A DNA stretch of 64,000 nucleotides from Lentzea cavernae (GTDB taxonomy: Bacteria; Actinomycetota; Actinomycetes; Mycobacteriales; Pseudonocardiaceae), in NCBI RefSeq assembly GCF_014653695.1, contig NZ_BNAR01000013.1, positions 186,001 through 250,000 of the forward strand, written 5' to 3'. Below the pieces are notes generated by a model, which worked only from the letters and a program-made list of their open reading frames with translations, did not search any database and had not been told where the DNA came from. The position numbers were made by a program, and so were the translations under genes. Below, in pieces: positions 25,988-34,392 of the stretch. Each line of letters opens with the position of its first letter. The first letter of the stretch is position 1.

Positions 25988-26097
25988 CCGAACCCCAGCA
26001 CCACGACGACGAGACGCCCTCGGCGCCGAACTTCATCGAACTGCTCGAGGCCGACGAGGACCTGACGACTCCCGGCCTCTGCGTTCCGTTCCGCTAG
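25984..26097 (+). CDS. 37-aa peptide, possible second RiPP precursor or accessory peptide
   Basis: ATG 25984 overlaps the stop of the repaired radical SAM frame (ATGA), with AAGGAGGTG 8 nt upstream, TAG at 26095-26097. The peptide is very acidic (MTEPQHHDDETPSAPNF, then LLEADEDLTTPG) and ends GLCVPFR, a single Cys with aromatic and basic residues at the extreme C-terminus. This leader-plus-short-tail layout is typical of RiPP precursors. It lies between the maturase and the M16 peptidases, in the same transcription unit. No homologue recognised. Confidence 0.65.
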   Translation: MTEPQHHDDETPSAPNFIELLEADEDLTTPGLCVPFR

Positions 26098-26130
26098 TCA
26101 TCCCCGCACGAGCACCGGAAGGAGACGGCC

Positions 26131-27435
26131 GTGCAAAGACCCCACCAGCACCTGGTCCGCACCCAGCTGGCCAACGGGCTGCGGGTGTTGCTCGCACCCG
26201 ACCGCACCGTTCCGGTCGTCGCCGTCGCGGTGCACTACGACGTCGGCATGCGCTCCGAACCCGAGGGCCGCACCGGGTTCGCGCACCTCTTCGAGCACCT
26301 GATGTTCCAGGGTTCGGAGCTGCTGCCGAAGCTCGACCACGCGCACTACGTGCAGGCGTCGGGCGGAGTGTTCAACGGCAGCACCCACCTCGACTACACG
26401 CAGTACCACAACGTGTTGCCCAGCAATGCTTTGGAACGCGTGCTGTTCCTCGAGGCCGACAGGATGCGGGCGCCGAACCTCAACGCGGAGAACCTGCGCG
26501 TGCAGATCGACGTCGTCAAGGAGGAGATCCGCGCCAACGTCACCAACAAGCCGTACGGCTGCTTCCCGTGGGTGTCGTTGCCGGGTGTCCTCTTCGACAG
26601 CTTCGCGAACTCGCACGACGGCTACGGGTCGTTCGACGACCTGGACTCCGCGACCGTCGCGGACGCGCGCCAGTTCTTCGACCGCTACTACGCGCCGGCG
26701 AACGCGCTGCTGACGTTGTGCGGCGACTTCGACGCGAACGAGGCGCTCGACATGGTCGAACGCCACTTCGGGCCGATCCCGTTCCGCCCCAGGCCTTCCC
26801 GGCCGAACTTCGCGGAACCGGAGATCACGGGCGAACGGCGGACGACGAAGTACGACCCGCACGCGCCGCTGCCCGCCGTGGCCGCGGGCTGGCGGGTGCC
26901 CGACCCGATCAGCGAGTGGGACTCCTACCTGCCGTACCTGCTGCTCTCCGACGTGATGTCGGACGACGGCCCCGCGTGCCGGCTGCACCGCAGGCTGGTG
27001 CGCCAGGACGGGCTCGTCACGAGCCACCGCTGCTACCTCGGCATGCTCGGCGACCCGCTCGACACGGGCCACCCGACGGCCCTGGTGTGCAGCGCGCGCC
27101 AGACGCCCGGCACGAGCGCGCAGCAGGTGCTCGACGCGATCGCCGAGGAGTTCGCCGTGGTGGCGCGGGAAGGTCCGGCCGAACGGGAGCTCCGCAGGAT
27201 CGCGACGCGCCTCAGCACGCGGCTGCTGGTGGAGACGGACGGGGTGCTGGCGCGCACGCAGGCGTTGGCGTCCCTGGAACTGCGCCACGGCCGCGCCGAA
27301 CTGCTCGGTGAGCTGCCCGGCCTGCTCACGGCGGTCACACCCGGGCAGGTGGCGGAGGCGGCCGCGCGCATCACCCCCGACCGCAGGGCCGTGGTGGAGC
27401 TGCTGCCCGCCTCGTACCAGGAGAAGGCAGCATGA
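26131..27435 (+). CDS. M16-family zinc metallopeptidase, catalytic subunit
   Basis: 434-aa pitrilysin-type peptidase. FAHLFEHLMFQG contains the inverted zinc motif HxxEH (His52, Glu55, His56), and KEEIRANV supplies the third ligand at Glu131, the canonical 75-residue distance. The C-terminal half is the second, non-catalytic lobe with YLLLSDVMSDDGPACRLHRRLV. Paired M16 proteins process or export leader peptides in PQQ, subtilosin and other radical SAM RiPP systems; here it follows the maturase and is coupled by a 4-nt overlap to the partner subunit. GTG 26131 has AAGGAG upstream. Confidence 0.9.
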   Translation: MQRPHQHLVRTQLANGLRVLLAPDRTVPVVAVAVHYDVGMRSEPEGRTGFAHLFEHLMFQGSELLPKLDHAHYVQASGGVFNGSTHLDYTQYHNVLPSNALERVLFLEADRMRAPNLNAENLRVQIDVVKEEIRANVTNKPYGCFPWVSLPGVLFDSFANSHDGYGSFDDLDSATVADARQFFDRYYAPANALLTLCGDFDANEALDMVERHFGPIPFRPRPSRPNFAEPEITGERRTTKYDPHAPLPAVAAGWRVPDPISEWDSYLPYLLLSDVMSDDGPACRLHRRLVRQDGLVTSHRCYLGMLGDPLDTGHPTALVCSARQTPGTSAQQVLDAIAEEFAVVAREGPAERELRRIATRLSTRLLVETDGVLARTQALASLELRHGRAELLGELPGLLTAVTPGQVAEAAARITPDRRAVVELLPASYQEKAA

Positions 27436-28760
27436 CGGCGAGTGTGGTCCCCGCGTTGCGCCCGTGGCCGGAGCTCACCTCTCCGGACGTCACGGAAGAC
27501 CGCTGCGCCAACGGGTTGCGGCTCCTCGCGCTCGAACGTCCTGGCGCGCCGCTGGCCGAGATCCGGCTGAGCATCCCGTTCGGCTCGATGACACCGGGGC
27601 ACCTGGCCCGCGCGTGGCTGCTGTCGGAGACGGTGCTGGCGGGCACCGCGACCACCGGCCGGATCGGGCTCGCCGAACGCATCGGTGAGCTGGGGGCGAG
27701 CCTGCGGGCCGAGGTCGACCACGACCGGCTGCTGTTCAGCGGCACTGTGCTCGCGGACCGGTTCGAGGAGCTGCTGGCCGTGCTCGCGGAGGTCGTGCGG
27801 GAGGCGACCTACCCGGACCGGGAGGTGCTGGCCGAACGCAAGCGGCTCGCGTCCCGGCTGACGGCGGCACGGTCGCAGGCCGCCATCCGGGCGCGGGAGA
27901 TCCTGCACCGGCACCTCTACGGCGACCACCCCTACGGGGCGAGCATGCCGGCCGGTGCCGAGGTCGACGCGATCTCCGCCGGGACGCTGCGCGCGCTGCA
28001 CGCCGAACGGGTCGTGCCCGATCACGCGGTTCTCGTCGTCGTGGGTCTGATCGACCCAGACCGAGCCGTCACGGCGATGCACCGGCACTTCGCGGACTGG
28101 CGGCCGGGCGGACTGCCCGTGCCGGACCTGCCCCCGCTGCCGGACGAGGCTCCCGCGGGCGCCTCACGGCTGTTCCACCGGCCCGGCTCGGTGCAGTCGT
28201 CGATCCGCATCGGCGGGCCCGCGCTGCCCCGCGACGACCCGTTGTTCCCCGCGCTGCACCTCGCGAATCTGATCTACGGCGGGTACTTCTCGTCGCGACT
28301 GGTGGCGAACATCCGCGAGGACAAGGGGTACACCTACACCCCGCGCAGCCGGATCCTGCACAGCGGCGCGGGATCGACGCTCGTGATCGAGGCGGACGTC
28401 GCCACCGACGTGACGGCGCCCGCGTTGCTGGAGATGTGGTACGAGCTGGGCAGGCTGTCGACGTTGCGGCCCACCGCCCAGGAGCTGCGCGACGTCCGCC
28501 AGTTCGCCGCGGGCAACCTCGCGATGTCGATCGCCACGAGGTCGGGGCTCGCCACCACCCTGGTGACGTTGCTCGGCGTCGGCCTGGACCTCGACTGGAT
28601 CCGGCGCAGCCCCGACCTGCTCGCCGAGGTGACCGCGTCCGACATCTACCACGTCGGCGTGCACCTGCTGGCCCCCAAGCTGCTCGCCGCGGTCGTCATC
28701 GGGGACGCGACCAAGTGCGAGGAGCCGCTGCAGGCCTTCGGTCCGTGGGTCGTCGAGTAG
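27432..28760 (+). CDS. M16-family peptidase, non-catalytic partner subunit
   Basis: 442 aa, same fold as its upstream neighbour (LLALERPGAPLAEIRLSIPFGS, GGYFSSRLVANIREDKGYTYTPRS) but the HxxEH motif is missing: the equivalent helix reads MTPGHLARAWLLSETVLAG. It keeps the R/Y segment (GYTYTPRS) that grips substrate in the partner lobe. This is the usual arrangement of heterodimeric M16B peptidases, in which the inactive chain completes the chamber. ATG overlaps the previous stop (ATGA). Confidence 0.88.
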   Translation: MTASVVPALRPWPELTSPDVTEDRCANGLRLLALERPGAPLAEIRLSIPFGSMTPGHLARAWLLSETVLAGTATTGRIGLAERIGELGASLRAEVDHDRLLFSGTVLADRFEELLAVLAEVVREATYPDREVLAERKRLASRLTAARSQAAIRAREILHRHLYGDHPYGASMPAGAEVDAISAGTLRALHAERVVPDHAVLVVVGLIDPDRAVTAMHRHFADWRPGGLPVPDLPPLPDEAPAGASRLFHRPGSVQSSIRIGGPALPRDDPLFPALHLANLIYGGYFSSRLVANIREDKGYTYTPRSRILHSGAGSTLVIEADVATDVTAPALLEMWYELGRLSTLRPTAQELRDVRQFAAGNLAMSIATRSGLATTLVTLLGVGLDLDWIRRSPDLLAEVTASDIYHVGVHLLAPKLLAAVVIGDATKCEEPLQAFGPWVVE

Positions 28761-28775
28761 CCGTTCTACCTGCGG

Positions 28776-28809
28776 GAAGCCCGGTCTCACACACGTGGGA
28801 CCGGGCTTC
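28776..28809 (+). terminator. Hairpin terminator after the M16 genes
   Basis: Arms GAAGCCCGGTCTCAC (28776-28790) and GTGGGACCGGGCTTC (28795-28809), 15 pairs including one U-G, 4-nt loop, followed by TG-rich sequence without a long T run. Separates the radical SAM operon from the regulator gene. Confidence 0.65.
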
Positions 28810-28922
28810 TGCGCGTCGTGCCCCCACACCCCGGTGCGAATATGGGGACCCACTACCCATGTGACCGCACAAGTAGGTGGCGCAGAGTCTCCCCAGGCGG
28901 TGGAACTGATCGGGGTGGTGGG

Positions 28923-29891
28923 ATGTCGCTGCGTGATCTCGGCTTCGACTCGATCCAGGAGAGCGTTTACCGGAGCCTGCTCGCCGATCCCCTGCGGGAC
29001 ACCGGCACCCTCGCGTCGCTCGCCCTCGCGGACGACAACGTGGTCCGCCACGCGCTGGCCGGGCTGCTCGCCCTCGGCGTGGTGGAGGTGGCCGCCACCG
29101 CCCCGTGCGGTTACGCGCCAGGCGATCCCGAGGTCGTGGTCGGGGAGCTGATCGAACGGCTGGAGCAGGAGACGTTGCGGCGCCAGCAGAAGATCGGCGG
29201 CACGCGGTCGGAGCTCGCCGGACTGGCGGCGGGGTTCCGGCACGACGCGCGCACCGTCGAGGTCGAGCACATCACCGAACCCGAACGGATCCGCGAACGC
29301 CTGGCGGAGCTGTGCTTCTTCACCCGCTCCAGCGTGTACGCGGTGCAGCCGGCGCGGGCGTCGAGCGAGGCCGCCCGCGCGGAGGCGTCCCGGCTCGACA
29401 ACCGCAGCCTGGGCCGCGGCGTGACGATGCAGGTCATCTACGACGAACGGTTGCTGCGCGGCGAACGCACCCGTGCCCGGCTCGGCGAGCGCACGGCGTC
29501 CGGCGCGCAGATCCGGTTCCTGCCGGGTCCGCTCGCCCGGTTGATCCTGCTGGACGAGCGGATCGCGATCGTGCCCTCCGATCCCACCGACGCGGGCTCC
29601 GGCGCGCTCGTCGTGCACCAGCCGGGGATCGTGAGCGAACTGGTCGCGCGCTTCCGCCAGTTGTGGGACGGCGCGACGGACTTCGCCGCCGAACCCGCCG
29701 ACGTGCCGTCGGACGACGACCGGTCCGTGCTGCGGATGCTCGCGTCCGGCCTGACCGACGAGCTCGTCGCCCGGCAGATCGGCGTGTCCGTGCGGCACCT
29801 GCGCCGCCGCATCGCGCGGCTGATGGACGAACTCGGCGCGGACAGCCGGTTCCAGGCCGGAATGGCGGCTTCCCGGCGTGGCTGGATCTAA
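28923..29891 (+). CDS. TrmB-like/LuxR-type helix-turn-helix regulator
   Basis: 322 aa. N-terminal winged-helix TrmB-like segment (FDSIQESVYRSLLADPLRDTGTLASL), a central domain with VVHQPGIVSELVARFRQLW, and a C-terminal LuxR-type HTH (DDRSVLRMLASGLTDELVARQIGVSVRHLRRRI). This two-HTH organisation is common among actinobacterial regulators of secondary-metabolite loci. ATG 28923 has GGTGG a few bases upstream. It is followed after 47 nt by a 23-aa peptide gene and then a terminator, so regulator and peptide form one unit, located between two RiPP biosynthetic units. The effector is unknown; the downstream peptide is a candidate. Confidence 0.82.
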   Translation: MSLRDLGFDSIQESVYRSLLADPLRDTGTLASLALADDNVVRHALAGLLALGVVEVAATAPCGYAPGDPEVVVGELIERLEQETLRRQQKIGGTRSELAGLAAGFRHDARTVEVEHITEPERIRERLAELCFFTRSSVYAVQPARASSEAARAEASRLDNRSLGRGVTMQVIYDERLLRGERTRARLGERTASGAQIRFLPGPLARLILLDERIAIVPSDPTDAGSGALVVHQPGIVSELVARFRQLWDGATDFAAEPADVPSDDDRSVLRMLASGLTDELVARQIGVSVRHLRRRIARLMDELGADSRFQAGMAASRRGWI

Positions 29892-29938
29892 GACTTTCAT
29901 GGCCTGAAAACAGCAGGTGACACTGTTCAGGAGGAAAC

Positions 29939-30010
29939 ATGTTCAGCAAGGCGGGCTTGAACGGGATCGGCGAGGACGACGACGTGATCGGCGCGTTCGG
30001 CTGGGACTGA
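29939..30010 (+). CDS. 23-aa peptide encoded downstream of the regulator
   Basis: ATG 29939 preceded by CAGGAGGAA (about 7 nt spacing), TGA at 30008-30010. The peptide runs MFSKAGLNGIG, an acidic EDDD patch, then VIGAFGWD at the C-terminus. No signal peptide or Cys. It shares its transcript with the regulator and is closed by a strong terminator. It may be a signalling peptide sensed by the regulator, or another RiPP precursor. The excellent ribosome site and clean operon boundaries argue that it is translated. No homologue recognised. Confidence 0.65.
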   Translation: MFSKAGLNGIGEDDDVIGAFGWD

Positions 30011-30026
30011 CGGCCATCGCACATCC

Positions 30027-30058
30027 AGGGCGGGTACCCATCGGTACCCGCCCTTTTC
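30027..30058 (+). terminator. Strong Rho-independent terminator
   Basis: Perfect 12-bp stem AGGGCGGGTACC / GGTACCCGCCCT (30027-30038, 30043-30054) with 4-nt loop and a TTTT run. It isolates the regulator-peptide unit from the lanthipeptide operon. A smaller hairpin ACCCCG-CAA-CGGGGT follows at 30062-30076. Confidence 0.85.
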
Positions 30059-30210
30059 GTTACCCCGCAACGGGGTCATCTTGTTGTCCGCGTCCGGTCC
30101 GGAAGCTGACGCGCGGCGCACTTCCGAACACCCCGGCGCCGAAGCAGAATTGTTTCCAGAGCAAGGGAAAAACCCGAAGAATCCGGAAAGGGGGATCGAG
30201 GAGGATGAGC

Positions 30211-32742
30211 ATGTCACTCGTGCACGCCGATCCGGAATTCTACGCCCCGCTCAGCCGGACGACCCGCCGCGGCGTCGAGTACACCGCGACGGACATGCCC
30301 GCGGACTGGAGCGAGAACCACCAGGACGTGTGGACCGGCTGGTTCCCGCCGCACGAGCTCGGCGGGGTCACCGACGGCTGGAAGATCCACCTGTCCGCCC
30401 GCGCCGACCGCGCCCAGCACGTGCTGGACGTCGCCGCGCCGATCTTCGTGGCGCACGGCGTGGGGTTCAAGCACCTCAGCTGCTCGCTGTACTTCGTCGT
30501 CACGCACCACAAGCACGCCGAACGCAGCCAGTCGGGCAAGTTCTGCGCCGCCTACCCGCCGGACGCGAAGACCGCCGAGGCGCTCATGCGCGACCTCGCC
30601 GCCGCGTTCGACGGCGAGGAAGGTCCTTACGTGCTCAGCGATCGCCGGTTCGGCGACTCGCGGGTCGTGCACTACCGCTACGGCGCGTTCGTCGCCCGGC
30701 GCAGGCTGACGCCGCAGGGCTGGCACGAGCTGCTGGTCCTCGACGCCGCCGGCCAGAGCGTTCCGGACGTGCGCGGCACCCGGTTCAGCACGCCCGAGGG
30801 CATCACCGACCCGTTCATCGAGTCCTCTGTGGACGCACCGCGCAAGACCGGTGCGTCGGAGTTCGGCGGGGTCCGGTTCGACAAGGTCCTGCGCCACAGC
30901 AACGGCGGTGGCGCCTACCAGGGCACCGACGTCGCCACCGGGCGCACGGTGTTCGTCAAGGAGAGCCGGGGCCACCACGGCCTCGTGAGCCCCACCAGCG
31001 CGAGCCAGGACCGGCTGCGCAACGAGTACGAGGTGCTGCGAGAGCTGCACCGCATCGGCTCCGGCTTCGCCCCCGAACCGGTGCGGTACTTCCGCCACCT
31101 GGAGAACGAGTTCCTGGTCACCGAGTTCGTCGAGGGCCGGTCGCTGCGCTCGTGGTGGGTCGAGCACAACCCGATCATCTGGTCCACCGCGACCGACGAC
31201 GACTTCCGGGACTACTACTCGCGTGCCTCGAAGATCCTCGACGAGCTCACCGCGCAGCTGGAACGGTTGCACGGCTTCGGTTACGCGTTCATCGACCTGA
31301 GCCCGGACAACGTGCTCGTGGACTCCGAGGACCGGATCCGGCTCATCGACTTCGAGACGGCCGCACGGGTGGACGGACCGGTGACGCCGATCGGCACGCC
31401 TGGGTTCTTCCCCGCCGACCCGCTGGCGTTCGCCGACGACCCGGTGCGCTACGACGACTACGCGCTCTCCTCGCTCGCGCTGGCGTTGGTCGCGCCGATC
31501 AACACGACCGCCGACCTGAACCACGGCGTGCTCGCCCACCTGAAGGCCCAGCTCGACCCCCGCGGCCTCGTGCCGCGGCGGATGTGGGCACTGGCGACGC
31601 GAGTGCGCGACGCCGCTCCCGTCCCGTCCGCGGACGAGGTCACCTCGAACCCCTGGAACTGCCTGAAGGCGTTGCGAGACGGCCTGATCACCGGCCTGCG
31701 CGGCACCGGCCACCCCGACGGTGTGGTGCCGCTGGGTCCCCGGTCGTACGCCACCAACGGACTCGGCTTCGGCCACGGACTCGCCGGCGTCGTGCACGCA
31801 CTGCACGTGGCGGGCGCACCGTCGGACGAGCTGCTGGACCGCTTGTGCACCCGTGCCCTGGCGGAGGCGGACGACCTGCCGCCTGGACTCGTTGCGGGAC
31901 AAGCAGGTGTGGTCCGCGTTCTCGCGGAGCACGGCAGGATCGCCGAGGCGCAGGAACTCCTGGCACGGGCGGACGACCACCCGTTGCTGCACGGTTCCGC
32001 GACGCTCGGTTTCGGTTCCGCCGGCGTCGGACTCGCCCACCTCGCGCTGTACGGGCACACCGGCGAGCGCGCCCACCTCGACCGCGCCGTCCGGCACGCC
32101 GCCGAGATCCCCGACTCACCGTCGGACCTGCTCGGCGGGAACAACGCCGTAGGACTGGTCGACGGGCGCACCGGGCTCGCGCTGTTCCACCACCACCTCG
32201 GTGTGCTGACCGGCGACGAGGAGCACCTCGTGCGGGGACTGGGTTTCCTGCACGCCGAGCTGGACCGCGCCGAACTCTCCGAGGGCGGGCTGCTGTTCCC
32301 CGTCTCGGACCGCGACCGCAGGCTGATGCCGTACCTGAGCACCGGCACCGCGGGCGTGCTGATGGTGGCGAGCCGTTACCTGGCCACGACGGGCGACGAC
32401 CGCGTCGCCGCCGCGATCCCCGGTCTGCTGACGGGACTGAACTGCTCGTTCACCCACTACGGCGGCCTGTTCGACGGCATGGCGGGGCTCAGCCTCGCCC
32501 TGCACGACCACGGCCGCAGGCACGGCGACCAGGCGAGCCTGGACCGTGCGAAGACCTTGGCACAGCGTCTGTTCCTGTACGCCGTGCCGCACGAGACCGG
32601 GACGTACGTCCCCGGCGAGCACGCACTGCGACTCAGCGGCGACCTGTGGTTCGGGTCGGCCGGGGTGCTGACGGTGCTCGCCGGCGTGCTGGACGACCGC
32701 CCGGACCCCCTGTTCACGCTCGACGACGTGGTCGAGCGGTAG
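30211..32742 (+). CDS. Class III lanthionine synthetase LanKC
   Basis: 843-aa trifunctional enzyme that phosphorylates Ser/Thr of the precursor, eliminates phosphate and cyclises with Cys. Parts in order: N-terminal lyase-like region (about 1-200), Ser/Thr kinase domain (about 225-480) with glycine loop SNGGGAYQG, Lys250 in VFVKES, catalytic Asp362 and Asn367 in FIDLSPDNVLV, and metal-binding Asp380 in LIDFETA, then a LanC-like domain (about 500-840; GLGFGHGLAGVVHAL, GSAGVGLAHLALYG, STGTAGVLMVASRYL). The Cys/His zinc ligands of class I/II/IV cyclases are missing, which defines class III. Start ATG 30211 is preferred over ATG 30205 because GAGGAGG ends right at 30204. Twin precursor genes follow at once. 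Confidence 0.93.
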   Translation: MSLVHADPEFYAPLSRTTRRGVEYTATDMPADWSENHQDVWTGWFPPHELGGVTDGWKIHLSARADRAQHVLDVAAPIFVAHGVGFKHLSCSLYFVVTHHKHAERSQSGKFCAAYPPDAKTAEALMRDLAAAFDGEEGPYVLSDRRFGDSRVVHYRYGAFVARRRLTPQGWHELLVLDAAGQSVPDVRGTRFSTPEGITDPFIESSVDAPRKTGASEFGGVRFDKVLRHSNGGGAYQGTDVATGRTVFVKESRGHHGLVSPTSASQDRLRNEYEVLRELHRIGSGFAPEPVRYFRHLENEFLVTEFVEGRSLRSWWVEHNPIIWSTATDDDFRDYYSRASKILDELTAQLERLHGFGYAFIDLSPDNVLVDSEDRIRLIDFETAARVDGPVTPIGTPGFFPADPLAFADDPVRYDDYALSSLALALVAPINTTADLNHGVLAHLKAQLDPRGLVPRRMWALATRVRDAAPVPSADEVTSNPWNCLKALRDGLITGLRGTGHPDGVVPLGPRSYATNGLGFGHGLAGVVHALHVAGAPSDELLDRLCTRALAEADDLPPGLVAGQAGVVRVLAEHGRIAEAQELLARADDHPLLHGSATLGFGSAGVGLAHLALYGHTGERAHLDRAVRHAAEIPDSPSDLLGGNNAVGLVDGRTGLALFHHHLGVLTGDEEHLVRGLGFLHAELDRAELSEGGLLFPVSDRDRRLMPYLSTGTAGVLMVASRYLATTGDDRVAAAIPGLLTGLNCSFTHYGGLFDGMAGLSLALHDHGRRHGDQASLDRAKTLAQRLFLYAVPHETGTYVPGEHALRLSGDLWFGSAGVLTVLAGVLDDRPDPLFTLDDVVER

Positions 32743-32768
32743 CAAGAAGAACCCTTGAGGAGGCAGCC

Positions 32769-32879
32769 ATGTCCGACATCAACGAGCTCCAGAACCTGGC
32801 CGACGAGAACACCGAGGCCGGCTTCGGCACCCCGGTCGAGGTCGAGCCCGGCAAGAGCACCGCCAGCATCGTCTGCTGA
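32769..32879 (+). CDS. Class III lanthipeptide precursor peptide 1
   Basis: 36 aa, GAGGAGG site 10 nt upstream of ATG 32769. The leader begins MSDINELQNLADEN; ELQNL matches the LanKC-binding hxLQxL helix of class III leaders. The C-terminus PGKSTASIVC offers the labionin/lanthionine pattern Ser30-x-x-Ser33-x-x-Cys36, so a single small carbacyclic or lanthionine ring at the very end is predicted. First 12 and last 9 residues are identical to precursor 2. Confidence 0.9.
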   Translation: MSDINELQNLADENTEAGFGTPVEVEPGKSTASIVC

Positions 32880-32940
32880 TCTGGCCCCACCCGCTCTTCC
32901 CCCCATCACACCAGGCAGTTCCGAACAGAAGGAGACAGTC

Positions 32941-33054
32941 ATGTCGGACATCAACGAGCTCCAGAACCTCGCCGACGACGAGACCTCGGAGCCGGGCTAC
33001 ACCGAGCACGGCGCCGTCGCGCCCGGCAAGAGCACCGCCAGCATCGTTTGCTGA
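32941..33054 (+). CDS. Class III lanthipeptide precursor peptide 2
   Basis: 37 aa, AAGGAG 10 nt upstream of ATG 32941. Starts MSDINELQNLADDE and ends PGKSTASIVC like precursor 1; the middle differs (SEPGYTEHGAVA against TEAGFGTPVEVE). The two genes are a tandem duplication 61 nt apart. If the ring region is only STASIVC, both give the same ring with different N-terminal tails after leader trimming. Confidence 0.9.
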   Translation: MSDINELQNLADDETSEPGYTEHGAVAPGKSTASIVC

Positions 33055-33083
33055 TCTGACCTTCCCAGGTCACGCCATGCCAC

Positions 33084-33120
33084 GGGGCGGGGGCGGAGGA
33101 ACTCCTCCGCTCTCCGCCCC
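33084..33120 (+). terminator. Intercistronic hairpin between precursor 2 and the exporter
   Basis: GCGGAGG-AACT-CCTCCGC (33093-33110) inside an outer GGGGCGG / CCGCCCC pair (33084-33090, 33114-33120). No T run follows, so it is more likely an attenuator or mRNA-stabilising structure that keeps precursor levels above those of the downstream genes. Confidence 0.5.
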
Positions 33121-33153
33121 GATGCATTTCTGTCGCGCCGCAGGAGGAACAGC

Positions 33154-34392
33154 ATGAGCCGCGATTTCCGCTACTACTGGTCGGCCGAGGTCAGTTCCAC
33201 CTTCGGTTCGACGTTCACCACGATGGCGATCGCCACCCTCGGCGTCATCGTGTTCAACGCGACGCCGAGCGAGCTCGGCTTCGTCAGCGCGGCCGCGATC
33301 CTGCCCGCCTGCGTCTTCGGCCTGCTGGCCGGCGTCATCGGCGACCGTCTGCGCAAGCCCCGCCGCGTGCTGATCGGCTGCAACGCCGCGGCCGCCGCGC
33401 TGGTGCTGTTCGTCGCGCTCGGCATCGGCACCGGTGCCGCGACGATCTGGTGGCTCGCCGGGCTGTGCTTCGTGCTCGGCTGCATCGCCACCGTCGTCGA
33501 GACCGTCTACTTCACGCACCTGCGCAGCCTCGTGCCGGCGGACCGGTTGACCGCGGGCCGTGCCCGGCTGCAGACAGGCGAGTACGGCGCCCGCACGGCG
33601 GGACAGGCGCTGGCGGGTCTGCTGATCTCCGTGCTGGGCGGTGCCTTCGCGCTGGTGGTCGACGCGATGACCTACCTCGTCAGCCTCGTCCTGCTGACCC
33701 GCATCACCGCACCCGATCAGGGCGCGCCACCGTCCGACGCGCCGCGGTCGCTGCACCGCGAGATCGGCGAGGGTTTCCGCCAGGTCGCGAAGTACCCGTT
33801 CCTGCGCAACTTCGGCGTCTTCACCGCGGTGCGCTCGATGAGCGTCGGCGCGCTCGCGACCATCGTCGCGCCGTTCCTGCTCCGCGACCTGTCCGTGCCG
33901 CTGGAGCTCTACGGCGCGTTGTTCGCCGTCAGCGGCCTGGCGGGCCTCGTCGGCTCAGTGGCCGCCGGACGCCTCGCTGAACGCATGAGCCTGAACTCCC
34001 TGGCGGTGCTGGGAAGCGCGGGCACCGTCGGCGCCGCGTTCGTGCTCCCGTCGGCGAGCGGACCGCTGCCCGTCGCCATCGCGATCGCCGTGCTGGGCCT
34101 CGCCCTGCCGACCGTGTTCGGCGCGATCGCCAACGTGGGCCTCAGCGGCGCCCTGACCGAGATGGTGCCGGAGAACGTGCTGGGCCGCGCCATCGCCAGC
34201 CTGCGCACGATCGCCACGGGCGCCCAGATCCTCGGCGCCCTGGGCGGCGGCCTGCTCGCCGACGCACTCGGTCTGCGCCCCACGGCGTGGGTGTGCGCGG
34301 GTCTCGCGCTGGTCGGCTGCCTGCCCTTGCTGCGCGCGGTGATGATCACCCGTGGGGAGACCCCCGCCGAGAAACCGGCGGTGCTCGTATGA
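33154..34392 (+). CDS. MFS transporter, probable lanthipeptide exporter
   Basis: 412-aa major facilitator of the drug/proton antiporter type with about 12 membrane segments. Seen: ILPACVFGLLAGVIGDRLRKPRRVLIG (loop 2-3 signature G-x-x-x-D-R-x-x-R/K), repeated later as AAGRLAERMSLNSLAVLG. Lies in the lanthipeptide operon after the precursors, GCAGGAGGA upstream of ATG 33154, so export of or immunity to the product is likely. The last 4 nt overlap the next gene (ATGA). Confidence 0.87.
   Translation: MSRDFRYYWSAEVSSTFGSTFTTMAIATLGVIVFNATPSELGFVSAAAILPACVFGLLAGVIGDRLRKPRRVLIGCNAAAAALVLFVALGIGTGAATIWWLAGLCFVLGCIATVVETVYFTHLRSLVPADRLTAGRARLQTGEYGARTAGQALAGLLISVLGGAFALVVDAMTYLVSLVLLTRITAPDQGAPPSDAPRSLHREIGEGFRQVAKYPFLRNFGVFTAVRSMSVGALATIVAPFLLRDLSVPLELYGALFAVSGLAGLVGSVAAGRLAERMSLNSLAVLGSAGTVGAAFVLPSASGPLPVAIAIAVLGLALPTVFGAIANVGLSGALTEMVPENVLGRAIASLRTIATGAQILGALGGGLLADALGLRPTAWVCAGLALVGCLPLLRAVMITRGETPAEKPAVLV

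Noticed and set aside
30081-32879. 932-codon frame overlapping LanKC in another frame
   Set aside because: Arg-rich shadow of LanKC; only its last 36 codons coincide with precursor 1, which has its own start and ribosome site.
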